Both the position numbers and the translations under genes were made by a program. Shown piece after piece: positions 16,271-23,321 of a DNA stretch of 64,000 nt. The notes below the pieces were generated by a model that was not told the DNA's origin, searched no databases, and saw only the letters and a list, made by a program, of their open reading frames with translations. The number at the start of each line of letters is the position of its first letter. Within the stretch, counting starts at the first letter, position 1. The DNA is from CAYLPU01 sp964385635 (GTDB lineage: Bacteria; Chloroflexota; Anaerolineae; B4-G1): NCBI GenBank assembly GCA_964385635.1, contig CAYLPU010000008.1:1-64000 (forward strand). The letters are read 5' to 3'.

Positions 16271-16843
16271 TTAGGCAGGCTGAGGGGCCTGCTCCAGCGT
16301 GGTTCCGGGCATTGTGTCCGACTCTTTCAGTTTGTCTACGTAGGCCTGCAGCACGTTAAGTACCTGCCGAATGCCACTGGCGACGACGCCAGCCATTTGA
16401 CTGGCCGGATAGTTTATGGTACCGAGTACCTGGGCCAAGAGCACATCCCGTGGCGGGAGATTGGCGATGGCACGCACCTGCTCCGCCGACATCACCGACG
16501 TGTCCACCAATCCACCCTTGATGCGCAATGTCTCCAGTTCCTTTGCTGCATCCGTCAGTACCTTGGCTACCGGCGGGGCCTCGTCGGGACAAAAGCCGAT
16601 GGCCGTTGGCCCGATAAGCCACTCCTCTGGCAATGACATCCCTACTTCTTTCAAGGCCAGCGCCAGCAGCCGGTTCTTGACTACCTGAAACTTACCACCG
16701 GCAGGACGCATTGCGTTCCTGATTTCGCTCATGTCGCCCACGCTCAACCCCCGATAGTCGGTCAGGATAATCCCTTGGCTCTGCTTGAGTTGCTCGACGT
16801 ACTGCGCGACGAGTTCATCCTTCCGCTGCTTTGAAATTGCCAA
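16271..16843 (-). CDS. rplJ: 50S ribosomal protein L10
   Basis: About 190 aa, the stalk base protein that binds 23S rRNA and L7/L12 dimers. The sequence AISKQRKDELVAQYVEQLKQ and the GIILTDYRGLSVGDMSEIR region are typical. I place the start at TTG 16843, because AAGGAGG lies 8 nt before it and the protein then begins MAISKQ like its family; the alternative GTG at 16852 overlaps the Shine-Dalgarno itself. It is preceded by a leader with an attenuator hairpin. Confidence 0.95.
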   Translation of the reverse strand: MAISKQRKDELVAQYVEQLKQSQGIILTDYRGLSVGDMSEIRNAMRPAGGKFQVVKNRLLALALKEVGMSLPEEWLIGPTAIGFCPDEAPPVAKVLTDAAKELETLRIKGGLVDTSVMSAEQVRAIANLPPRDVLLAQVLGTINYPASQMAGVVASGIRQVLNVLQAYVDKLKESDTMPGTTLEQAPQPA

Positions 16844-16852
16844 CCTGTTCAC

Positions 16853-17039
16853 CTCCTTCTGATAAATGAAAAATCCCTACGCTGTGCCAACGCAGGGACA
16901 TTAGTAGTAAGGGCGCGGTGATCGTGCCCCTACTTCACCCGACCAACTACGGGTGATTGCACTCTGCCTCGGCAGGCCAGACTTAAGCGCCCTGGGGCGC
17001 GCCTGCTGTCTCTGGCTATATGTTGTCCAGATGGTGATT
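16853..17039 (-). ncRNA. L10 leader, autoregulatory mRNA structure
   Basis: The 187-bp spacer between rplA and rplJ is where the L10(L12)4 complex normally binds its own mRNA. It contains a hairpin CCCTGCG/CGTAGGG followed by ATTTTT at about 16872-16900 on the minus strand, just before the rplJ ribosome binding site. This looks like the attenuator of the L10 leader family. A second GC hairpin lies near 16988-17000. The family call rests on position and the attenuator, not on a covariance match. Confidence 0.65.
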
Positions 17040-17759
17040 CTAGAACAAAACCTCCAGTGCCTCGGCTTGGATTGGGTCCACCTTGATTCCAGGCCCCATC
17101 GAAGACGTAACGATGATCCGGCGTATGAATATTCCCTTACTGACAGAGGGCCTGGCTTTTGTGACTGCGTCTACCACTGTCGCAAAGTTATCGAGCAGTT
17201 TCTCAGCCGGGAAACTTACCTTGCCGATAGATATATGCAGATTCGCGGTCTTATCCACGCGGAACTCCACGCGACCGGCCTTTGCCTCTTGGATCAGACG
17301 CGGCAGATTCTTCTCCGGCGCCACTGTACCAGCCTTAGGATTGGGCATCAGTCCCCGTGGACCTAGCACGCGCCCCAGTCGTCCCACTTTGCCCATCATC
17401 TCCGGCACAGCAATGGCCACGTCAAACTCCGTCCAGCCGTTCTGGATCTTCTTGATCCACTCGTCGTCGGATGCCACGTAGTCGGCACCGGCTTCCTGAG
17501 CGATCTTATCTGCCTCGCCGGCGGCGAAGACCAGCACGCGCACCTCTTTGCCCAGGCCGTGAGGCAACAGGACGACACCGCGTACTTGTTGATCAGAGTG
17601 GCGCGGGTCTACTCCCAATCGGAAATGCGTGTCCACAGTAGCATCGAAATTGGTGTAACTGGTCTCTCTTACCAGTTCCAATGCCTCCTGCGGCGAGTAG
17701 AGCCGCATACGGTTCACTTTCTCCAGTGCTTCGCGGTGTTTCTTACCCCGTTTTGACAT
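17040..17759 (-). CDS. rplA: 50S ribosomal protein L1
   Basis: A 239-aa L1-stalk protein. The N-terminus MSKRGKKHREALEKV, the region ATVDTHFRLGVDPRHSDQQ and the C-terminal GPGIKVDP are typical. The start at 17759 has AGGAGG 6 nt upstream; the longer frame is not supported. It sits in the canonical order after rplK. L1 usually also represses translation of rplK-rplA mRNA. Confidence 0.97.
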   Translation of the reverse strand: MSKRGKKHREALEKVNRMRLYSPQEALELVRETSYTNFDATVDTHFRLGVDPRHSDQQVRGVVLLPHGLGKEVRVLVFAAGEADKIAQEAGADYVASDDEWIKKIQNGWTEFDVAIAVPEMMGKVGRLGRVLGPRGLMPNPKAGTVAPEKNLPRLIQEAKAGRVEFRVDKTANLHISIGKVSFPAEKLLDNFATVVDAVTKARPSVSKGIFIRRIIVTSSMGPGIKVDPIQAEALEVLF

Positions 17760-17814
17760 TATTCCTCCTGTGTGGTTCTGGCGGGCTATGCCCTCCCACA
17801 ATGCAACCTACCAA

Positions 17815-18237
17815 CTAGTCTGCGATTTCGATCCCCATGCTCCGCGCGGTGCCCTCAATCTGTCGCATAGCACCTTCCAGACTAATGGCGTTCAGGTCCT
17901 TCATCTTCAATTTCGCGATCTCCTCCAACTGAGCGCGGGTGATGTTTCCCACCTTATCCCGGTTGGGTTCGGCCGAGCCACGCTCCACGCCGGCCGCTTT
18001 GCGCAGCAGATCGGGCGCGGGCGGTGTCTTGAGCACAAACTTGAAAGACCCGTCGTGATAGATGGTGATCTCGGCTGGGATGACGTTCCCCCTCTGGCCG
18101 GCCGTGCGGGCATTGTACTCCTTGCAGAATTGCATCAGGTTGATACCATACTGCGCCAGCGCAGGTCCCACCGGGGGCGCAGGGTTGGCCTTCCCAGCCT
18201 CAATCTGTAACTTCACAACCACTTTGATTTTCTTCAT
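17815..18237 (-). CDS. rplK: 50S ribosomal protein L11
   Basis: A 140-aa protein of the GTPase-associated centre. The N-terminal domain contains KLQIEAGKANPAPPVGPALA with the proline-rich switch, and the C-terminal domain binds 23S rRNA. The start at 18237 has GGAGG just upstream; the five extra codons before it contain that Shine-Dalgarno. It follows nusG by 17 bp. Confidence 0.97.
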   Translation of the reverse strand: MKKIKVVVKLQIEAGKANPAPPVGPALAQYGINLMQFCKEYNARTAGQRGNVIPAEITIYHDGSFKFVLKTPPAPDLLRKAAGVERGSAEPNRDKVGNITRAQLEEIAKLKMKDLNAISLEGAMRQIEGTARSMGIEIAD

Positions 18238-18254
18238 CTTCCTCCATCCCAAAA

Positions 18255-19436
18255 TCAGGCTTTCTCTACCTGCAGGAAGTCGAGTTCGACCGGCGTATCG
18301 CGACCGAAGAAAGAAACCATCACCCGCACCTTGGCCCGTTCCATATTAATCTCATCCACCATACCGATGAACTCGTTGAAGGGGCCATCAATGATACGCA
18401 CTTTCTGGCCTTGTTTGAATGTGACCTTGATCTTGGGAGCCTCGGCCTCCATACGCTTCATGATGGCCTGGACCTCTTCGGGGCGCAGGGGTGTTGGCTC
18501 GTTTCCCATCCCCACAAATCCGGTGACGCCCGGCGTGTTACGCACTGTGTGCCAGGAATCGTCAGTCAGGATCATCTGCACCAGGATGTAGCCTGGGAAG
18601 ACATTCCGTTCGACCGTCCGTCGCTTCCCGTCACGAATCTCGATTTCGTCCTCGGTCGGGACTACAACCTGGAAAATCTGATCCTGCATCTGCATCGTCT
18701 CAATGCGCTGCTCCAGGTTGTGCTTGACTTTGTTCTCATAGCCGGAATAGCAGTGGATCACGTACCAGGCACGGTTGTCTTGAGGCTCCGATACCTCGGT
18801 CTCAATCTTCTTGGCAGTTTCCTCGGCCTCAGTCTTCTTGGCAGTTTCCTCGGTCTCAATCTTCTTGGCAGTTTCCTCGGTCTCAATCTTCTTGGCAGTT
18901 TCCTCGGTCTCAATNNNNNNNNNNNNNNNNNNNNNNNNNNNNNNNNNNNNNNNNNNNNNNNNNNNNNNNNNNNNNNNNNNNNNNNNNNNNNNNNNNNNNN
19001 NNNNNNNNNNNNNNGTCTCAATCTTCTTGGCAGTTTCCTCGGCCTCAATCTTCTTGGCAGTTTCCTCGGCCTCAGTCTTCTTGGCAGTTTCCTCGGTCTC
19101 AGTCTTCCTGGCAGTTTCCTCGGTCTCAGTCTTCCTGGCAGTTTCCTCGGTCTCGATCTTCTTGGTAGTTTCCTCAGTCTCGATCTTCTTGGCAGTTTCC
19201 TCGGTCTTGATCTTCTTGGTAGTTTCCTCGGCCTGGGTCTCAGACACCTGCGCTTCCGGAGCGGCCTCTTCCACAAGTTGCTTCGCTTGCTTTTCCTTCT
19301 CCTCTATCTCGTCACGAGCGATCACTGGTGCCTCCTCGGCTGTGTCATCTCCAGACTCTGGCAAGGCTGGTACCAGCACATCGGCGCCCTCTTTGGCTCC
19401 AGACTCTACGTCGAGATCGATTTCCTCTGCGAACAT
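18255..19436 (-). CDS. nusG: NusG with long 9-residue-repeat N-terminal extension
   Basis: A transcription elongation and antitermination factor. The last 180 or so residues are a normal NusG: an NGN domain from RAWYVIHCYSGYENKVKHN and a KOW domain around KVTFKQGQKVRIIDGPFNEF. Ahead of them is an acidic lead of about 60 residues and a tandem array of the 9-residue unit TEETAKKIE, eight units before and four after an assembly gap. Such a repeat array is unusual. The repeat phase is kept across the gap, so the frame should stay open whatever the number of units. The extension is likely an extended or helical charged arm. It lies 26 bp after secE. Confidence 0.93.
   Translation of the reverse strand: MFAEEIDLDVESGAKEGADVLVPALPESGDDTAEEAPVIARDEIEEKEKQAKQLVEEAAPEAQVSETQAEETTKKIKTEETAKKIETEETTKKIETEETARKTETEETARKTETEETAKKTEAEETAKKIEAEETAKKIEXXXXXXXXXXXXXXXXXXXXXXXXXXXXXXXXXXIETEETAKKIETEETAKKIETEETAKKTEAEETAKKIETEVSEPQDNRAWYVIHCYSGYENKVKHNLEQRIETMQMQDQIFQVVVPTEDEIEIRDGKRRTVERNVFPGYILVQMILTDDSWHTVRNTPGVTGFVGMGNEPTPLRPEEVQAIMKRMEAEAPKIKVTFKQGQKVRIIDGPFNEFIGMVDEINMERAKVRVMVSFFGRDTPVELDFLQVEKA
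18799..19230. repeat. 27-bp tandem repeat inside nusG
   Basis: At least 12 visible units of 27 bp, each encoding 9 residues (T/A-E-E-T-A-K-K-I/T-E), with mostly third-base and Ile/Thr, Thr/Ala or Lys/Arg variation. The left flank of the gap ends 8 nt into a unit and the right flank begins a unit, so the missing length should be 19 plus a multiple of 27. Confidence 0.9.
18915..19014. other. Assembly gap (100 N)
   Basis: A run of 100 undefined bases within the nusG repeat. The size may be a placeholder, although 100 happens to equal 19 + 3x27 and so fits the repeat phase. The copy number is therefore unknown. Confidence 0.99.
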
Positions 19437-19462
19437 CGCTGCTGCCCGTCCAGTTTACTCTA

Positions 19463-19768
19463 CTATGCTGTCTGCCGACTCATGATCACGGCGACCACCA
19501 CAGCCGCGACCACGACGACGACCAGGGCTCCGATGGCAACTGCGCTGCCGGCCAGGAGCCCTCCCAGTTCCAGGGTAAACAGGTAATCCAGCAGGCCCAG
19601 GAGAATGGCCATAGATACAGTGACCATCAGGACGATTCTCGTCAGGCTCCATGCCTCCTGACGAGTCGGCCAGCTTACCTTGCGCAGTTCTGCGCGCGTC
19701 TCGCGGAAATAGCGCGTGACGGCGTTTCCCTTCCCCGGCTTTGCTTTCTTTTTCGTTGCTTTTGCCAC
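19463..19768 (-). CDS. secE: Preprotein translocase subunit SecE
   Basis: A 101-aa inner-membrane subunit of SecYEG. The signature RYFRETRAELRKVSWPTRQE at about residues 19-38 is the conserved amphipathic helix, followed by one canonical transmembrane helix; a second long hydrophobic helix (about 74-97) is an addition to the minimal SecE. The start is GTG at 19768 with AGGAGA upstream. It lies just upstream of nusG in the usual order. Confidence 0.93.
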   Translation of the reverse strand: MAKATKKKAKPGKGNAVTRYFRETRAELRKVSWPTRQEAWSLTRIVLMVTVSMAILLGLLDYLFTLELGGLLAGSAVAIGALVVVVVAAVVVAVIMSRQTA

Positions 19769-19800
19769 GTCTAGTGTCTCCTGGTGTCAGAGCATCCTAA

Positions 19801-19838
19801 TTTCAAGACACCGCCTCTAGGCACGGCGGTGTCTTGAA
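19801..19838. other. Perfect 14-bp stem hairpin between tRNA-Trp and secE
   Basis: TTCAAGACACCGCC pairs perfectly with GGCGGTGTCTTGAA across a 9-nt loop. There is no U-run on either side, so it looks more like an RNA-processing hairpin separating the tRNA from the secE-nusG message than a terminator. Confidence 0.55.
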
Positions 19839-19850
19839 GTCCGTCTCAGG

Positions 19851-19924
19851 CAGGCCAGGCAGGAATCGAACCCGCAACCTACGGTTTTGGAGACCGTTGC
19901 TCTCCCATATTGAGCTACTGGCCT
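19851..19924 (-). tRNA. tRNA-Trp (CCA)
   Basis: A 74-nt cloverleaf read on the minus strand: acceptor AGGCCAG/CTGGCCT, D-arm, anticodon stem ACGGT/ACCGT with loop CTCCAAA giving anticodon CCA, and T-loop GGTTCGATTCC. No CCA is encoded. tRNA-Trp between rpmG and secE is a common bacterial order. Confidence 0.95.
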
Positions 19925-19932
19925 GTGAGTTT

Positions 19933-20097
19933 CTACTTCTTCTCGCGGTGCTGCGTATGTCTACGGCAACGGGGACAGAATTTCTTCAACTCTATACGGC
20001 CGGAATCGTTACGCCGATTCTTCTCGGTCGTATAGTTATGCTCTTTACACTCTGTGCAGGCAAGTGTGATTACCATTCGGACTGCTTTTTTAGCCAT
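19933..20097 (-). CDS. rpmG: 50S ribosomal protein L33
   Basis: A 54-aa protein, MAKKAVRMVITLACTECKEH at the N-terminus, with two CxxC pairs (CTEC and CPRC) that form the zinc ribbon of the zinc-containing L33 type, and the typical basic C-terminus HREKK. It lies 9 nt upstream of tRNA-Trp and 34 nt downstream of tRNA-Thr, so all three are probably cut from one transcript. Confidence 0.93.
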   Translation of the reverse strand: MAKKAVRMVITLACTECKEHNYTTEKNRRNDSGRIELKKFCPRCRRHTQHREKK

Positions 20098-20130
20098 TCA
20101 GCCTCGTATCCATCTATCTATTTCGCGCAG

Positions 20131-20203
20131 AGCCCACGATGGGAATTGAACCCATGGCCACACCCTTACCAAGGGTGTGCTCTACCGACTGAGCTACGTG
20201 GGC
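20131..20203 (-). tRNA. tRNA-Thr (GGT)
   Basis: A 73-nt cloverleaf on the minus strand: acceptor GCCCACG/CGTGGGC, D-arm with AGTCGGTAGAGC, anticodon stem CACCC/GGGTG with loop TTGGTAA giving anticodon GGT, and T-loop GGTTCAATTCC. It is the first element of the rpmG-secE-nusG transcript. Confidence 0.95.
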
Positions 20204-20253
20204 CAGTCCTGGATCGTAAGCCACAGATTGCTGACCCAGCCAGTTTGACTCTA

Positions 20254-20281
20254 ATTTTACCTCATTTTGCCAATGTGTCAA
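20254..20281 (-). promoter_or_regulatory. Strong sigma-70 promoter for the tRNA-Thr/rpmG/secE/nusG unit
   Basis: On the minus strand TTGACA is followed after 16 nt by TAAAAT, about 50 nt upstream of tRNA-Thr. This near-consensus pair is well placed to drive the whole tRNA, rpmG, secE and nusG block. Confidence 0.7.
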
Positions 20282-20338
20282 ATCTGAGAACGATGAATTC
20301 CGGCGCCATTGCCGCAAAAGTCGCCCTGACGGTTGACC

Positions 20339-20407
20339 GTCATTCTGAGCGTAGCGAAGAATCTCCTTATTACGGTGGTGGAGACCCTTCGCTTCGCTCA
20401 GGGTGAC
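20339..20407. repeat. Inverted GTCATTCTGAGCG...CGCTCAGGGTGAC element
   Basis: GTCATTCTGAGCGTAGCGAA at one end and its imperfect inverse TTCGCTTCGCTCAGGGTGAC at the other enclose about 20 bp. It is a non-coding dispersed-type hairpin between the tRNA-Thr promoter and the convergent-side end of the 20461-22416 gene. Confidence 0.6.
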
Positions 20408-20460
20408 AGGGCGGGTTTTGCGCTATTGCGTCTTTTTGGCTGGGTACAGTTTCGGGTTCC

Positions 20461-22416
20461 TTAGGCCAGGAAAGACAGCAGCGGGCCTGCCAGCAAGATC
20501 AGCAGGAACAGCACGCCGACGATGATGCCAATGATTGCGCCCACGCCCAACGGCCGCACAGGCCTCACTTCCTCCCCGGCTGCTATTTGCTTGACGGCGC
20601 GCACAGTCTGCCGGACGAGAGTTTCGGTGTCCCAGCGATCCACTCCGGCCCACTCCCAGTCCCGGGAGCGAGTGGGGACCAGCAACTTGCGCGCCGGGCT
20701 GTTCGCCACAGCCTGGGCAACTTCGCGGGACACCGCGCCCTCCACCCCGCCGGGCACGGCGATCATCCACGGCCCAACAATCAACCCTGCCTGCGCCAAG
20801 CGAGCGGTGTCCTCACCGGGGTCCGTAACGCCGGCCGTAGTGCCAGGCCCGGTCAACACAATTGGCTCCAGATCCAATTCCGGTGTCTCCCGCCTCAACG
20901 CATCCACCACTGCACGCCCAAAACGGCCATCGCCCACATCCACCACGGCCACGCGCAACCCTTCCAGGCGTCTGACTTCTTCCTGACCAGACAGCCTGTG
21001 GTCGTTGCGCAGGGCAAACCCGTGATAGAGCCACACGCCCACGGCGATCAGGCTGAAGGCAATCGAGTGGCCTAACTCGCTCAGGGTGGGAGCATCGGAA
21101 CCCAGGAACCAACTCAATATCTTAAAAACGATGAACACCGCGCTGGAAAGCACCGTCATAGTAGCGACGAACAGGAAGAAGTACAGGTAAATCTTGCGCA
21201 CCGTCGAGCGGCGCGCGTCTGTGCCGGCCGGGCCGGACTCCGCCGCCCGGCTGTCCGCCTGCCGCCAGGGCAAGATCCACACCGGCAGCCCGGCGACGAT
21301 GGCCGCCGTAAACCAGGCGAGTTGCCCCCGGAGTTCGCTGCCGAAACTCTCTTCCAAGAAACGGATGATCACACTGGCGACGCCGCTCAACCCCACCAGC
21401 AGCGCGGAAAGGCCAACGGCGGCGACCAGGTACAGGTACAGCCGCCGCACCCCCGCCTGGCGCGCCGCTTCCCCGGCCTTTTCAGCGTCATCTCGGATCA
21501 CGAAAGTGTGGTAGGCCCACAGTATCCCCATCCCGACGATGATCGACAGCGGGATGCGGATATCGCCCTCCGGGGGCAGGCCGAGGATACGGCGGAAGAT
21601 GCTTGCCAGGATGCCGGCACCGTTGGCGACCGCTCCCAGCGCCCCGATGAAGACCGCCCCATACAGATACAACTTTCGCAGGGCCGATTCACGTTCTTCT
21701 TCGCCCGGCCCGTCGAACAACTGTTGCGCCCAGCGCCAGAAGATCAGCCACAGCGGCACCCCCACAATCAGCCGGGTGATCTCAGGCATCAAGCCCACGT
21801 CAAGCGAACTACTGCTGACCATGCTGACCCCGAATTGCAGCGTGATCCAGCGCAATAGATGGATGATCGCCAGCATCGTCACTGTCAGTCCCGCTCCGCT
21901 GAAGCCCAGTATGTACAACCGCCGCACTGTGGCCGTGCCGCCCGTCTCCGGGACAGCCTCGGAATCACCAGCCATGATCCGCCGGTGATAGAACCACAGC
22001 AGGCTCAAAACGAGCATGGCCAGCAGATGGTAGACAACCGCATCGCCAGAGGTCAGCCTGTGGGGCCGCCTGTCCAGGACGGATGCGGCCTGAAGCAAGG
22101 TACCAATCAGATCAAAACCGTTTGCCGTGAACGGACCCAGGAACGCAGCCAGCGTACCGTACAGGTAGAAGCGACGCAGAGTGGCTTCACGCTCCTCCGC
22201 TGCCTTCCCGGCCAACCGCTGCCCCCACAGCCAGTGGGCCAGGAAAATCGGCAGGCCGATCAGAATCACCGCGATTGGAAAGGCGATCGCCGTAGGCGGC
22301 GGATTGAGTCGTGAGATCAACAGATTGCGCAATAGGGCGATGACCGCCCAGGTCACCGCCTGCAGGCTGATCGCGCTGACGAGATAGACGTACCAACGAC
22401 GGACAGTAGACATCAT
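20461..22416 (-). CDS. Polytopic membrane protein with repeated DUF5671-like domains
   Basis: A 651-aa inner-membrane protein. Four similar blocks, each with a lead such as VRRLYLYLVAAVGLSALLV and three to four transmembrane helices, fill residues 1-500. This repeat resembles DUF5671. A soluble domain (about 500-625; LRVAVVDVGDGRFGRAVVDAL) and one last transmembrane helix follow. AGGAGG sits close to two adjacent ATGs, at 22416 and 22413; spacing favours the second. Function is unknown. It is probably in an operon with the 22441-22932 gene. Confidence 0.8.
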   Translation of the reverse strand: MMSTVRRWYVYLVSAISLQAVTWAVIALLRNLLISRLNPPPTAIAFPIAVILIGLPIFLAHWLWGQRLAGKAAEEREATLRRFYLYGTLAAFLGPFTANGFDLIGTLLQAASVLDRRPHRLTSGDAVVYHLLAMLVLSLLWFYHRRIMAGDSEAVPETGGTATVRRLYILGFSGAGLTVTMLAIIHLLRWITLQFGVSMVSSSSLDVGLMPEITRLIVGVPLWLIFWRWAQQLFDGPGEEERESALRKLYLYGAVFIGALGAVANGAGILASIFRRILGLPPEGDIRIPLSIIVGMGILWAYHTFVIRDDAEKAGEAARQAGVRRLYLYLVAAVGLSALLVGLSGVASVIIRFLEESFGSELRGQLAWFTAAIVAGLPVWILPWRQADSRAAESGPAGTDARRSTVRKIYLYFFLFVATMTVLSSAVFIVFKILSWFLGSDAPTLSELGHSIAFSLIAVGVWLYHGFALRNDHRLSGQEEVRRLEGLRVAVVDVGDGRFGRAVVDALRRETPELDLEPIVLTGPGTTAGVTDPGEDTARLAQAGLIVGPWMIAVPGGVEGAVSREVAQAVANSPARKLLVPTRSRDWEWAGVDRWDTETLVRQTVRAVKQIAAGEEVRPVRPLGVGAIIGIIVGVLFLLILLAGPLLSFLA

Positions 22417-22440
22417 GGCCTCCTCTCCCCAAGAGGGTGG

Positions 22441-22932
22441 CTACTCGCACCCCTCGCTATCCTTCCAACACCACAAGAAGCAATAATCTGCGTCCACAAT
22501 CCTCCACTCACTGTCCTCGAGTCGCAACTTCACCTCGAAGATGGTAGTGTACTGGTTGCTGTCAAACAGATCGCCGCCGGAGAAGCGCGACTTGCGCACA
22601 TCCACCACTGCCCGATTGCCGGTAACGCTGGCCGACTCGACCGCCAGGGTGGTGTCCGTGTCGAAGCGGAAACGCCGGGAAGAATCTTCGACGTCCTCAG
22701 CGAACGCATCTGCGGAGGCCGGATAGCCCTCGAGCGTGGGTGAGAGATAACCGTAGGCGCGCTCGTAATCTCCCTTTTTCAACGCCAGCAGGTAATTGTG
22801 CGTCACACCTTCGGGAGTGTCTTCCGCCCGGTACGCTGGCTCAGGCCGGGTGAGAGCGACGACAAAAGCCACGACGACTAGCAACACAATCCCGGCGACG
22901 ATGCGAAGGAGAAACTTGTCTGTGCTTTTCAT
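22441..22932 (-). CDS. Membrane-anchored NTF2-like protein
   Basis: A 163-aa protein with one N-terminal transmembrane helix (about residues 8-28) and an outer domain with the line THNYLLALKKGDYERAYGYL, characteristic of DUF4878/NTF2-like extracytoplasmic domains. Three Cys residues cluster at the C-terminus (CFLWCWKDSEGC). The spacing of 24 bp to the next gene suggests co-transcription with the DUF5671-like protein. Confidence 0.75.
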   Translation of the reverse strand: MKSTDKFLLRIVAGIVLLVVVAFVVALTRPEPAYRAEDTPEGVTHNYLLALKKGDYERAYGYLSPTLEGYPASADAFAEDVEDSSRRFRFDTDTTLAVESASVTGNRAVVDVRKSRFSGGDLFDSNQYTTIFEVKLRLEDSEWRIVDADYCFLWCWKDSEGCE

Positions 22933-23321
22933 GTGGAACTCCTTTTGCCACCAACTACGATGGGCGAAGGTCCCCTGACCGAGCCCAAGGATCTCTCGCC
23001 TCGGTCAGGAGACCTTCGGCGAACGAGGTCAGGAGACCTTCGGCGAACGACGTTGGCTCGTCGGTTTGAGGCGAAGCTTCACTGGGTAGTACCCCTTGGG
23101 GACTTTTTCACGTTTCACGCTTCACGTCCCCGCAAGAGTGTATCACATCAGGGGCAAAAGTGCAACCGTACCCGTGCGTCGTGCCGGAGAGAACCTCGGC
23201 CGGGAACCTTTACCTGGCCTACGGCGTCTTTAGGATAGCGTTAGCAAGTCTCAAGAGGTGCGCTGTGGGGGCGATCTCCCCAGCCACTCGAGAGCCTCAA
23301 ACAGACAGAAGGAGGAATGTC
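22933..23321. other. Divergent intergenic region upstream of the macroglobulin gene
   Basis: This 389-bp spacer separates the divergent 22441-22932 and 23322-28262 genes. It contains two direct copies of GGTCAGGAGACCTTCGGCGAA-like sequence (about 23005-23050), a short CACGTTTCACGCTTCACGTC run near 23108, and AGGAGG at 23310-23315. I see no clear promoter. Part of it is open in frame with the macroglobulin gene but does not look coding. Confidence 0.5.

Noticed and set aside
18411..19586. Plus-strand repeat-rich frames opposite nusG and secE
   Set aside because: Low-complexity Leu/Gly/Ser translations of the antisense strand of the 27-bp repeat; the minus strand encodes recognisable NusG and SecE.
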